A stretch of 13,482 bases of DNA from CAZKXU01 sp964556665. GTDB taxonomy: Bacteria > Bdellovibrionota_C > UBA2361 > CAZKXU01. The position numbers were made by a program, and so were the translations under genes. The notes under the pieces are model-generated. The model saw nothing but the letters and a program-made list of their open reading frames with translations. It made no database searches and was not told where the DNA came from. Numbering within the stretch: the first letter of the stretch is position 1; each line of letters begins with the position of its first letter. Positions 5,929 to 13,443 of this stretch are shown here, piece by piece. The DNA lies in the NCBI GenBank assembly GCA_964556665.1, contig CAZKXU010000093.1:1-13482 (forward strand), given 5' to 3'.

Positions 5929-7251
5929 ATGTTAGAACAGTTCCTTCAATTCTGGTCCTTTAATGATCCAAATGTGGGCTGGGTACTTTGCGGTTCAGTA
6001 TTGCTTGGGGCAGCCGCGGCAGTAATCGGCACCTTTGCATTTTTACAACGAAAATCCTTAGCAGGTGACGCGCTCGCCCATGCCGCATTGCCAGGTGTAA
6101 CAACAGCTTTTCTAATCTTTCAATCCCGTTCACCAGCAGTGATTTTAGGAGGAGCAATAGTTAGCTGTATTATTGGATATATGACAGTTGAATTCCTTAC
6201 AAAAAAAACAAAGATTAAGGAGGACTCAGCACTTGCAATAGTCTTATCACTTTTTTTTGCAATAGGAATATTTCAACTCACCATCATTCAAAAGCTTCCA
6301 AATGCCGCGCAGGCAGGACTAGATAAATTACTGTTTGGTCAAGCTGCAGCTATTGTTAAGGCTGATCTAATAGTGCTTGCTATTCTTGCGTTCATCCTTC
6401 TTTTGTTCGTCATAACATGCTTTCGCGAGCTACGCGCCATAACCTTCGATCGCAGCTTCTCACTAAGTCTTGGGATGAATGTTCAGCTTTTTGATATGCT
6501 CTTGGCTGCTGCCATAGTGCTTGCAGTAGTGATCGGGTTACAGCTTGTAGGGGTGGTGTTGATGGCTGCTTTGCTTTTAACACCGCCTGCGGCTGCAAGA
6601 TTTTGGAGTGATGACTTAAAAAAAATACTATTATTGTCCGGTATTTTTGGCGCACTTTCAGGAGTTGCTGGTTCAAATATATCATATTTAGCACCACGTA
6701 TGCCAACAGGTCCCTGGATGGTGGTTGCGATTACTACTCTATTCCTCATCTCGTTTTTATTTGCTCCAAGAAAAGGTTACCTTGCGCAACGATATCAACG
6801 TGTAAAGCTTGCTCAGCGAATGTTAGATGAAAATTTATTAAGAACACTTTACAAGTTAGCTGAGCAGGCAAGGGATTTTAAGGAGTATTTTGAGCCATCG
6901 AAAATCTTAGCATTTAGAGATATCTCTACAACTAAACTTAATCGTGCCATATCAAGACTTATTGCCTTAGGTCTAGTAACATTGAATGAGAGTAAGATTG
7001 GACTAAGCGCCACTGGTTTAAAGCGAGCCGCATTAATTACCCGTTATCATCGGCTATGGGAGCTTTATCTTACTGAGCGTGTAAATATTGCATCTGATCA
7101 TGTGCATGACGATGCTGAGGAGATAGAGCATATTTTAAACCCCGAGCTAGCTGAGCAACTAGCACATGAGCTTGGGCTAGTCGGCACCGATCCACACGGC
7201 AAGGTAGTTCCTAAAGAGGTACAGACGGTGGTTTCTATGGGGCGCAAATGA
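5929..7251 (+). CDS. Mn/Fe ABC transporter permease fused to a DtxR/MntR-like domain
   Basis: Residues 1-280 form a TroC/ZnuB-type permease with about eight hydrophobic segments and the family motifs KSLAGDALAHAALPG and GLQLVGVVLMAALLLTPPAAAR. After a short basic linker (281-299), residues 300-440 read as a DtxR-family regulator: a winged helix (STTKLNRAISRLIALGLV, then a GLSATGLKRA wing) and a metal/dimerisation part with RYHRLWELYL and HVHDDAEEIEHIL. His374, Glu378, His393, Glu397, Glu400 and His401 match DtxR/MntR ligand positions. The N-terminal ligand positions (Asp8/Glu11 in MntR, Met10 in DtxR) appear as Asn302 and Arg305. The arrangement resembles chlamydial YtgCR, where the regulator part is released by cleavage. 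There is no internal stop or frameshift, so it is a true fusion. It overlaps the next permease gene by 4 bp. Confidence 0.9.
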   Translation: MLEQFLQFWSFNDPNVGWVLCGSVLLGAAAAVIGTFAFLQRKSLAGDALAHAALPGVTTAFLIFQSRSPAVILGGAIVSCIIGYMTVEFLTKKTKIKEDSALAIVLSLFFAIGIFQLTIIQKLPNAAQAGLDKLLFGQAAAIVKADLIVLAILAFILLLFVITCFRELRAITFDRSFSLSLGMNVQLFDMLLAAAIVLAVVIGLQLVGVVLMAALLLTPPAAARFWSDDLKKILLLSGIFGALSGVAGSNISYLAPRMPTGPWMVVAITTLFLISFLFAPRKGYLAQRYQRVKLAQRMLDENLLRTLYKLAEQARDFKEYFEPSKILAFRDISTTKLNRAISRLIALGLVTLNESKIGLSATGLKRAALITRYHRLWELYLTERVNIASDHVHDDAEEIEHILNPELAEQLAHELGLVGTDPHGKVVPKEVQTVVSMGRK

Positions 7252-8120
7252 ATCTCAGTTTAGGTATTGATGATTTATGGATTATTGCGATTGCAATCAT
7301 GGTTTGTAGTGCCTGCGCTTTGCTGGGCGTTTTTTTAGTACTAAGAAAGCTCTCCATGATTGGGGATGCGATTAGCCACTCCGTGCTGTTTGGTATAGTC
7401 GTTGCTTTTTTACTTACCTCTAGCCGAGGTTCTGCAGTAATATTGATAGGTGCTACAGCAGTTGGAATTTTGACAACCTTACTAATTAATTTTTTATCAA
7501 AACAGGGGAAAGTTCAGGAGGATGCCTCAATCGGTGTAGTTTTTACCTGGCTTTTTGCACTAGGCGTTATTCTGATCTCTTATTATGCGGGACAGGTCGA
7601 CCTAGATCAGGATTGTGTTTTGTATGGTGAAATTGCATTTGCTCCTTTAAATCGGCTAATTATCGGTGCAACTGATATTGGTCCAAAAGCCTTTTGGACT
7701 ATGGCTATAATCACACTAATTAATCTGCTCTTTGTAGTTTTTGGATACCGTCAATTAAAAACGATCTCTTTTGATCCGATCCTCGCTACAAGTTTAGGGG
7801 TAAGTATCACTCTATGGCATTATCTGTTGATGACTTTTGTCTCTCTTACTGCTGTTGCTGCATTTGATTCAGTCGGTGCAATCTTGAGTGTGGCCATGCT
7901 TGTTATCCCGGCAAACGCCGCGTATTTAATAGCCACAAGCATTAGAGGCATGATTGCTCTTGCCCTTACCTTCGGCATTATTTCAGCTATCTTTGGATAT
8001 TTTTTAGCAGCCTATTTTGATGCATCCATATCAGCTTCAATTGTAATTGTGGCAGGTGGTATTTTGGGGTTGGTGGTGGCTTATACTGTAAGGCCTATAC
8101 TGAAGAACAAAATAGCGTAG
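7248..8120 (+). CDS. Second Mn/Zn ABC transporter permease (TroD-like)
   Basis: This 290-residue integral membrane protein should pair with the permease part of the preceding protein to form the import channel. It has about eight hydrophobic segments and the family's conserved features: KLSMIGDAISHSVLFG near residue 35-50, EDASIGVVFTWLFALGV, and DSVGAILSVAMLVIPANAAYLI. Unlike its partner it ends soon after the last membrane segment and has no regulator domain. The ATG overlaps the preceding stop (ATGA), implying translational coupling. It is the last gene of the operon; a 226-bp gap follows. Two-permease architecture is typical of Tro, Sit and Ytg type systems and not of single-permease ZnuB systems. 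Confidence 0.92.
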   Translation: MNLSLGIDDLWIIAIAIMVCSACALLGVFLVLRKLSMIGDAISHSVLFGIVVAFLLTSSRGSAVILIGATAVGILTTLLINFLSKQGKVQEDASIGVVFTWLFALGVILISYYAGQVDLDQDCVLYGEIAFAPLNRLIIGATDIGPKAFWTMAIITLINLLFVVFGYRQLKTISFDPILATSLGVSITLWHYLLMTFVSLTAVAAFDSVGAILSVAMLVIPANAAYLIATSIRGMIALALTFGIISAIFGYFLAAYFDASISASIVIVAGGILGLVVAYTVRPILKNKIA

Positions 8121-8346
8121 CGTTATTCTGTCTGTCGGCTTTTGACTATCAGAATCCAACACCAAAAGAAACAGTCATATAGTCACCAATTTAATCTCCA
8201 CAAAGGTCAGCGTTTCATCTAAACAGAGTTGTGCGGATTATAAAAGAAAGCTCCCCTCGGTAAAGGCGCAGTAATATCAGGTAGTTATAAGTGTTTATCC
8301 AATATCTTGACCTTTCCTTCAAATCTGGCGACATTTCATAGTAACT
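8121..8346. other. Non-coding gap between Mn operon and pilin gene
   Basis: No gene was found. An imperfect inverted repeat lies just after the permease stop: ATTCTG (8125-8130) pairs with CAGAAT (8150-8155), with GTC/GAC pairing inside, but there is no T-run, so terminator function is doubtful. TTGACC at 8307-8312 could be a -35 for the pilin gene, but no good -10 sits at the right distance. Confidence 0.3.
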
Positions 8347-8775
8347 ATGAACAAAACTACATCACAAGCAGGTTTCTCTTTGGTAGAAGTATTGGTGACT
8401 ACTGCGTTAGTCGGCATACTGGCAGGCATTGCAATGATGACCTATAACAGTTACCGAAACCGCGCCTTTGATGCGATGGCACAGTCAGATTATAGAAATT
8501 TAATTGTAGGAGTAAAGGAGCTCTTAAACTCTGAAACTCCGCCGCGACGGGTTTCAATCAGAGCACGTAGTGGCCCTGGAGCGCTTCCTAGTCCGCTTAC
8601 ACATGTGACCCTTTCGACTGGTGTGACTACTACTGTATTATTCACTTATACTCCGCGTGCAAATCAACAGCCGCTTATCAACACTACACTTGACGTTCAA
8701 CATGAACGAGGCACCAAGAGATATCGGTATGTTGAGGTAAATGGAGTAGTTACAGAGACGGTTACTAATAGGTAG
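8347..8775 (+). CDS. Type IV prepilin-like protein
   Basis: The 142-residue product has a short basic leader ending in Gly9 and the class III cleavage context AG/FSLVEVLV, with mature Phe1 and Glu5 (Glu14 in the precursor). A hydrophobic helix of about 20 residues follows (to about residue 29), then the typical amphipathic continuation and a polar globular domain. It would be cut and N-methylated by a prepilin peptidase and assembled into a type IV pilus or a type II secretion pseudopilus. There is no C-terminal cysteine pair, so no classic D-loop. The C-terminal end carries a QHERGTKRYRYVEVNGVV stretch like the last strands of small pilins. No other pilus genes are nearby, so major, minor or pseudopilin status is open. 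The ribosome site is weak. Confidence 0.85.
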   Translation: MNKTTSQAGFSLVEVLVTTALVGILAGIAMMTYNSYRNRAFDAMAQSDYRNLIVGVKELLNSETPPRRVSIRARSGPGALPSPLTHVTLSTGVTTTVLFTYTPRANQQPLINTTLDVQHERGTKRYRYVEVNGVVTETVTNR

Positions 8776-8793
8776 CTATCAGACGAGGTTCAG

Positions 8794-9216
8794 ATGAGTG
8801 GTCCGACTAAGCAGATAAAAACTGAATATAGTAAAATAATGAAGGGCATCGAGGAGCGAGATGAGGTGGAGGCTATGGCTCAGCGCTTTAGACCGCCTAA
8901 ACGGAAACTCTCTCCCGCGGTCATTAAAAAATTTATAGGCTTGGTGATTGCGTCAATAGTTTTTGGCTGGATGAGTACTCCTGAGGAGATTATGACTGAG
9001 GGGCAGTACAGGGAAATGTTGAAAAAGAAATACCCTGACAATATTGCGCTTGTAGAAGCTTCTAATGAATTTGTCTCTAATACCAGTGCTCCGCTAGATC
9101 AGGTTATCCCTAACCTTAACAAGGCATTAAAACAGGATCCTAAGGAACCAGATCAGTTCGATCCGAAGCGCTTTCTGACAATCGGAAAAACCTCAGTTTA
9201 TCCCGACACAAAGTAG
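8794..9216 (+). CDS. Unknown single-TM protein downstream of prepilin
   Basis: This 140-residue protein is not recognised. It has a charged N-terminal part (about 1-46, ending in the basic PPKRK and IKK), one hydrophobic segment at about 47-60 (FIGLVIASIVFGWM), and a polar C-terminal domain of about 80 residues rich in Lys, Asp and Pro. The basic residues before the segment predict the N-terminus in the cytoplasm and the C-terminus outside. The ATG is 18 bp after the prepilin stop with GAGG at 8785-8788, so the two genes are probably cotranscribed. A role beside the pilin is possible by position only. A hairpin begins at the stop codon. Confidence 0.6.
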   Translation: MSGPTKQIKTEYSKIMKGIEERDEVEAMAQRFRPPKRKLSPAVIKKFIGLVIASIVFGWMSTPEEIMTEGQYREMLKKKYPDNIALVEASNEFVSNTSAPLDQVIPNLNKALKQDPKEPDQFDPKRFLTIGKTSVYPDTK

Positions 9217-9240
9217 TTTCTGTCCTTCTGGGCAGGAACT
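9215..9240 (+). terminator. Hairpin at the 3' end of the prepilin pair
   Basis: AGTTTCTGTCC (9215-9225) pairs with GGGCAGGAACT (9230-9240) around a TTCT loop: 11 pairs with two G-U wobbles. It starts within the stop codon of the preceding gene. No T-run follows, so it is at best an imperfect or Rho-assisted terminator, or a 3' stabilising stem. Confidence 0.4.
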
Positions 9241-9305
9241 AATTGCTCCGATTGCGGCACTACTCAGAGTCAATAAATAATGTTACCGTGTCCAGATAAA
9301 TTCAT

Positions 9306-12300
9306 ATGAATTTTCTTAACCGTTTGCGCGAAAAAGTAATAGTTGTTGATGGTGCCATGGGCACTACTATTCAGTCGTATAATCTAACTGCGGATGACTT
9401 CGAGGGGTTGGACGGCTGCAACGAGCTTCTGTGCGTAAGCCGACCAAAAATTATCCAGGAGATTCATAGCTCTTTCTTTGATGCAGGAGCAGATGTAGTT
9501 GAGACAAATTCCTTTGGCAGTGCCTCAGTAGTTCTGGCTGAGTATGATATTGCAGAGCGAGCATATGAGATCTCAAAACAGTCAGCTCTACTTGCTAGGC
9601 AGGTAGCAGATGACTTTAGCTCCCGTTCCTGGCCGCGCTATGTTTCCGGCTCGGTTGGGCCAACTACGAAGCTACCAACTTTAGGTCATATAAGCTTCGA
9701 CGATCTATATGCAGCCTATATGCCGCAGATGTTGGGCCTGATTGAAGGAGGGATCGATCTATTCCAGATTGAGACATGCCAGGATATTTTGCAGGCAAAA
9801 TGCGCGATCCTAGCTGCCTGGGATGCGATGCGAAAACTTAAAAAACAGCTCCCTATCTGCGTTACAGTAACTTTAGAAACTACCGGCACTATGCTTGTCG
9901 GGACGGAAATTGCTGCTGCGCTAGTGGTGCTGGAGACATTACCGGTTGATATCGTTGGAATTAACTGTGCTACCGGTCCTGATATGATGCAGGAGAGTGT
10001 GCGCTTTCTTGGAAAAGCAAGCTCTCATCCTATAGCAGTTTTACCTAATGCCGGACTCCCTCAGAACAAAGGCGGTAAGGCGGTTTACAGCCTGGGGACC
10101 GATGTTTTTGCTGATTTTCAGGAGATCTTTGTTCGAGACTATGGTGCTTCTATGGTAGGCGGCTGTTGTGGTACTACGGCTGCTCATATTAAAGAGCTTT
10201 TTCAGAGAGTGGGAAGTCTTGCGCCTAAGGATCGGCCTGTAGATTTTGCTTCGCATGTTTCCTCTACTTATTCTGCTGTGCCGTTAGATCAGGACGGCTC
10301 ATCTCCCTTAATTATCGGAGAGCGTTGTAATGCCAACGGCTCGAAGCAGTTTAAGGAGCTCCTGCTGAAGGAAGACTGGGAGGCGATTGTAGAGATGGGG
10401 CGTGAGGAGGTAAAAGAGGGGAGTCACGCTCTTGATGTCTGCACAGCATTTGTAGGACGGGACGAATCCAAGGATATGCGGGAGATACTGTACCGCTTTG
10501 CTTCCCAGGTAACTGCGCCTATCATGATCGATTCTACGCAGGTAGATGTGTTGGAGAGTAGCCTTAAGCTGCTTGGCGGGCGGTCCATAATAAACTCCAT
10601 TAATCTAGAAGATGGCGAGGATAAGTTTGATAAGATCTCAAACCTTGCTTTTCGACACGGAGCTGCCTTAATTGCATTGACAATTGATGAAGAAGGAATG
10701 GCAAAGACGGCAGCTCAGAAGCTTGCGGTAGCAGAGCGCATGTACCGTCTCTGTACTGAGCGCCATAAAATTCCTGGTGATGCAATAATCTATGATCCAT
10801 TAACTTTTACAATTGGCTCAGGTGATGAGGATAGTCGTAAAGCAGGCATTGAAACCTTAGAGGGTATTAAGCTCATTAAAGAGAAGATTCCAAAGTCTCG
10901 TACCATCTTGGGGCTTTCCAATATTTCGTTTGGATTAAAACCTTATCCACGACAGATCCTAAATTCTGTTTTCTTAGCCGAGGCTATTAAAGCCGGATTG
11001 GACGCCTGTATCGTGCATTCAAAGAAAATATTGCCGTTGCATAAGATTGACGCGGAGATTATTAAGATTACCCTTGATTTGATTTACGATCGTCGTTCAC
11101 CTGGATACGATCCGCTCTTTCTATTTATTGAGAAGCTACAAGGCGCGCAAGGAGCGTCATCTGATACCAGTACAGATCAAGGACCGATTGAAGAGGCATT
11201 AAAGCGCAGAATTATCGATGGCCGTAAGGCCGGCATAGAGGAGCTTCTTGATCAGGCATTAAAAACTTATAAACCGCTCGATATCGTTAACACCATCCTC
11301 TTAGAGGGGATGAAGACGGTAGGTGAGCTGTTCGGTTCCGGAGAGATGCAGCTTCCATTCGTATTGCAGTCCGCTGAAACTATGAAGCGCGCCGTTGCGC
11401 ACCTTGAGAAGTTTATGGATAAGGCTGGTGGTCCGGCTAAAGGCTGCATGGTGATTGCAACTGTTAAGGGTGATGTTCATGATATCGGCAAAAATCTGGT
11501 TGATATTATACTCTCCAATAACGGTTATAAGGTCATAAATTTAGGTATAAAGCAGCCTCTTGATGCTATTTTAGCGGCGGTTGAGCAACATAAGCCTAAC
11601 GCCATTGGCATGTCAGGTTTATTAGTGAAATCTACCTGGGTCATGAAGGAGAATCTTGAAGCGATGACCGAGAGGAAGCTTAGCATTCCTGTCATATGTG
11701 GCGGAGCTGCACTCAATCGTCCCTATGTTGAGGTCGATCTTAGACGGGCTTACCAAACTGGCCCTGTTTATTATGGTGCTGACGCATTTACTGGATTGCA
11801 GCTAATGCAGGAGATCTGTGGTCATGCTGGAGAAATGAAGCTTACCAATGCCCCATCAACTGATAGGGTACGGCATGGTGAGATGCGTTCTGAGCGAGAG
11901 GCTCGTACCGCTGAACTTTCTAAGGAGTATGCAAAATCAGATGTTTCTGTGCAGAACCATGTGCCCACACCACCATTTTGGGGAGTGCGGCATGTTCAAA
12001 GCTCTGAGATCGATCTTGCCGAGCTCTTTACCTATATTAACAAAAAAGCGCTCTTTGCAAATCAATGGATGTATCGGCGCGGTAAAAAACCGACCGCTGA
12101 GTACCGTACCTTTATTAAAGATCATGTAGAGCCTCTTTTTCATACCTGGTGTCAGCGCGTGATTGAGAATAAATGGATTCAGCCGCGGGTCGCATACGGA
12201 TATTTTCCGTGTAATAGCGAGAGGAATGACCTTATAATCTTTGATCCTAAGGTGCAATCAAAAGAGCTTTGTCGAATAAGTTTTCCGCGGCAGGTCACTG

Positions 12301-12761
12301 ATAATAGACGCTGCATCTCAGATTTTTTCCTGCCGTTATCCTGTAAGGAGCGTGATGTTGTGGCGTTTCATGTGGTTACCTCTGGCGGCTTGGCTTCTGA
12401 AAAATGTCAGGAGCTTTTTAAGTCCGATCGTTACTCCGATTATCTTCATTTTTACGGATTGTCTGTTGAAGCAGCAGAGGCGCTAGCGGAGTATTGGCAT
12501 AAGAAAATCAGGCAGGAGCTTGGTATCGCATCCCAGGATGGCTTAACTCTGGACTCATTATTCAGACAAACCTATCAAGGTGAGCGGTATAGTTTTGGAT
12601 ATCCTGCCTGCCCTAATCTAGAGGATCAGAAATATATTTTTACACTGCTAGAGCCGGAGAAGATCGGAGTGTCATTAAGCTCTGAGTTCCAGCTCGTTCC
12701 TGAGCAGTCAACTTCAGCTATTATCGTGCATCACCCAGAAGCAGGATATTTTGGAATTTAA
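9306..12761 (+). CDS. metH: Cobalamin-dependent methionine synthase
   Basis: MetH moves a methyl group from 5-methyltetrahydrofolate through cobalamin to homocysteine. At 1151 residues it is a little shorter than E. coli MetH (1227) but contains every module. The homocysteine domain is at about 1-325, with zinc ligands Cys221, Cys287 and Cys288 (GINC and GGCCGT). The pterin domain starts at about 335 (IGERCNANGSKQF). The cobalamin cap and Rossmann domain cover about 630-870, with the axial ligand His725 in DVHDIGKN. The AdoMet reactivation domain is at about 890-1151, with Arg1094 and Gly1098-Tyr1099 in RYSFGYPACP. It therefore appears able to reactivate oxidised cob(II)alamin. The ATG at 9306 is the first usable start, since in-frame GTG 9288 is followed by a stop. 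No cobalamin or SAM riboswitch is visible in the 89-bp upstream gap. The gene is alone, with no metF nearby. Confidence 0.97.
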   Translation: MNFLNRLREKVIVVDGAMGTTIQSYNLTADDFEGLDGCNELLCVSRPKIIQEIHSSFFDAGADVVETNSFGSASVVLAEYDIAERAYEISKQSALLARQVADDFSSRSWPRYVSGSVGPTTKLPTLGHISFDDLYAAYMPQMLGLIEGGIDLFQIETCQDILQAKCAILAAWDAMRKLKKQLPICVTVTLETTGTMLVGTEIAAALVVLETLPVDIVGINCATGPDMMQESVRFLGKASSHPIAVLPNAGLPQNKGGKAVYSLGTDVFADFQEIFVRDYGASMVGGCCGTTAAHIKELFQRVGSLAPKDRPVDFASHVSSTYSAVPLDQDGSSPLIIGERCNANGSKQFKELLLKEDWEAIVEMGREEVKEGSHALDVCTAFVGRDESKDMREILYRFASQVTAPIMIDSTQVDVLESSLKLLGGRSIINSINLEDGEDKFDKISNLAFRHGAALIALTIDEEGMAKTAAQKLAVAERMYRLCTERHKIPGDAIIYDPLTFTIGSGDEDSRKAGIETLEGIKLIKEKIPKSRTILGLSNISFGLKPYPRQILNSVFLAEAIKAGLDACIVHSKKILPLHKIDAEIIKITLDLIYDRRSPGYDPLFLFIEKLQGAQGASSDTSTDQGPIEEALKRRIIDGRKAGIEELLDQALKTYKPLDIVNTILLEGMKTVGELFGSGEMQLPFVLQSAETMKRAVAHLEKFMDKAGGPAKGCMVIATVKGDVHDIGKNLVDIILSNNGYKVINLGIKQPLDAILAAVEQHKPNAIGMSGLLVKSTWVMKENLEAMTERKLSIPVICGGAALNRPYVEVDLRRAYQTGPVYYGADAFTGLQLMQEICGHAGEMKLTNAPSTDRVRHGEMRSEREARTAELSKEYAKSDVSVQNHVPTPPFWGVRHVQSSEIDLAELFTYINKKALFANQWMYRRGKKPTAEYRTFIKDHVEPLFHTWCQRVIENKWIQPRVAYGYFPCNSERNDLIIFDPKVQSKELCRISFPRQVTDNRRCISDFFLPLSCKERDVVAFHVVTSGGLASEKCQELFKSDRYSDYLHFYGLSVEAAEALAEYWHKKIRQELGIASQDGLTLDSLFRQTYQGERYSFGYPACPNLEDQKYIFTLLEPEKIGVSLSSEFQLVPEQSTSAIIVHHPEAGYFGI

Positions 12762-12766
12762 CTTTT

Positions 12767-13057
12767 TTATCTATTAGAATAGTCGGGGCTTAGCTCGATC
12801 TCGTTTCCACGAACTTTTTCACGATTTATTAGTTGAACAGCGAGCATTTCAGCTTCATTGATACCTCGTACCGGTTTAATTGCAATTTTATTTGGATTGC
12901 CTTCAGGCAGTATAAGTACAAACTGTCGTGTGGCTGCTACCAACATAACCTTACCATCGCGCCAATATTTACCCACGCTCCTTCCTTCCTTCCAAGCGGT
13001 AAGTAGTGCTGGGAACTCCTGATCGTCGGCCGTAAATATCTGCATATTTGTATACAT
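12767..13057 (-). CDS. Unknown small soluble protein, convergent with metH
   Basis: This 96-residue product is not recognised. It has no signal peptide or membrane segment and looks like a small mixed alpha/beta protein: alternating hydrophobic strands (GKVMLVAATRQFVLILPEG), then a helix (EAEMLAVQLINREKV) and an acidic tail. The start could be at 13057 or at a second Met four codons in; neither has a clear Shine-Dalgarno site. Its stop lies 5 bp from the metH stop, and the T-run at 12763-12768 falls across its last codon, so the two genes share their 3' ends. Upstream is repeat-rich non-coding DNA. Coding is supported by an uninterrupted frame filling the gap after metH and by a protein-like composition, not by homology. 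Confidence 0.55.
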   Translation of the reverse strand: MYTNMQIFTADDQEFPALLTAWKEGRSVGKYWRDGKVMLVAATRQFVLILPEGNPNKIAIKPVRGINEAEMLAVQLINREKVRGNEIELSPDYSNR

Positions 13058-13138
13058 ATAGGATCGGTGTTTTTGTGGAATACCTTAAGTCGGATTTGTT
13101 CTGAGATATTAGGGGGTTGGATGTGGCATTCCTAATTA

Positions 13139-13250
13139 CTCATTAAGTGGGGGTATTCTCCTTGTCCCAGTCCTCGTCTTTGTCCGGAATCCTTACCCTC
13201 GTCACAGTCCACGCCCCGTAGACTAGAAGAGAATACCCACACTTAATGAG
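13139..13250. repeat. 112-bp element with 22-bp inverted repeats
   Basis: The arms at 13139-13160 and 13229-13250 are inverted copies matching at 21 of 22 bases (CTCATTAAGTG at the outer end, GTATTCTC at the inner end). The 68-bp interior is about 65% pyrimidine on the plus strand and contains GTCC four times. Outside the arms, GGAT (13119-13122) and ATCC (13267-13270) stand at equal distance, so a looser outer stem may extend it to 152 bp. No target-site duplication is obvious. It could be a MITE-like element or encode a structured RNA. Confidence 0.7.
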
Positions 13251-13407
13251 CAAATACAGGCATTCTATCCCCAACAAGTAATACTTTAGCCTCAGTTGAG
13301 CATCTATCTCTGTATCTTAGTATTAGTCTTGGTCTAAAGCCTAAATACTATAATCTCAAGTCAAATTTAGATTTCCAGATCATAGACTGCAGTACTTAGA
13401 TTTTACG

Positions 13408-13423
13408 CTAGTGCTTCGCCAAA
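13408..13423. repeat. Short extra copy of the left-end repeat
   Basis: These 16 bases are an exact inverted match to 38-53 (GCGAAGCACTAG in the left copy). They lie directly before the palindrome at 13424-13443. CTAGTGCT here can also pair with AGCACTAG at 13428-13435, forming an 8-bp stem. Confidence 0.65.
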
Positions 13424-13443
13424 GAGGAGCACTAGTGCTCCTC
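13424..13443. repeat. Perfect 20-bp palindrome
   Basis: GAGGAGCACTAGTGCTCCTC is identical to its own reverse complement. It lies at the junction of two partial copies of the end repeat, so it may have arisen where two copies meet head to head. Confidence 0.8.

Noticed and set aside
9217..9305. Possible cobalamin or SAM riboswitch before metH
   Set aside because: Only 89 bp are available and neither a B12-box-like nor a SAM-type core was seen; the only structure is the hairpin at 9215-9240 tied to the preceding gene.
11848..12257. Open frames overlapping the 3' part of metH (plus 11848-12129, minus 11937-12257)
   Set aside because: They are embedded in the AdoMet-activation coding region of metH, which is continuous and conserved through RYSFGYPACP, so these are shadows.
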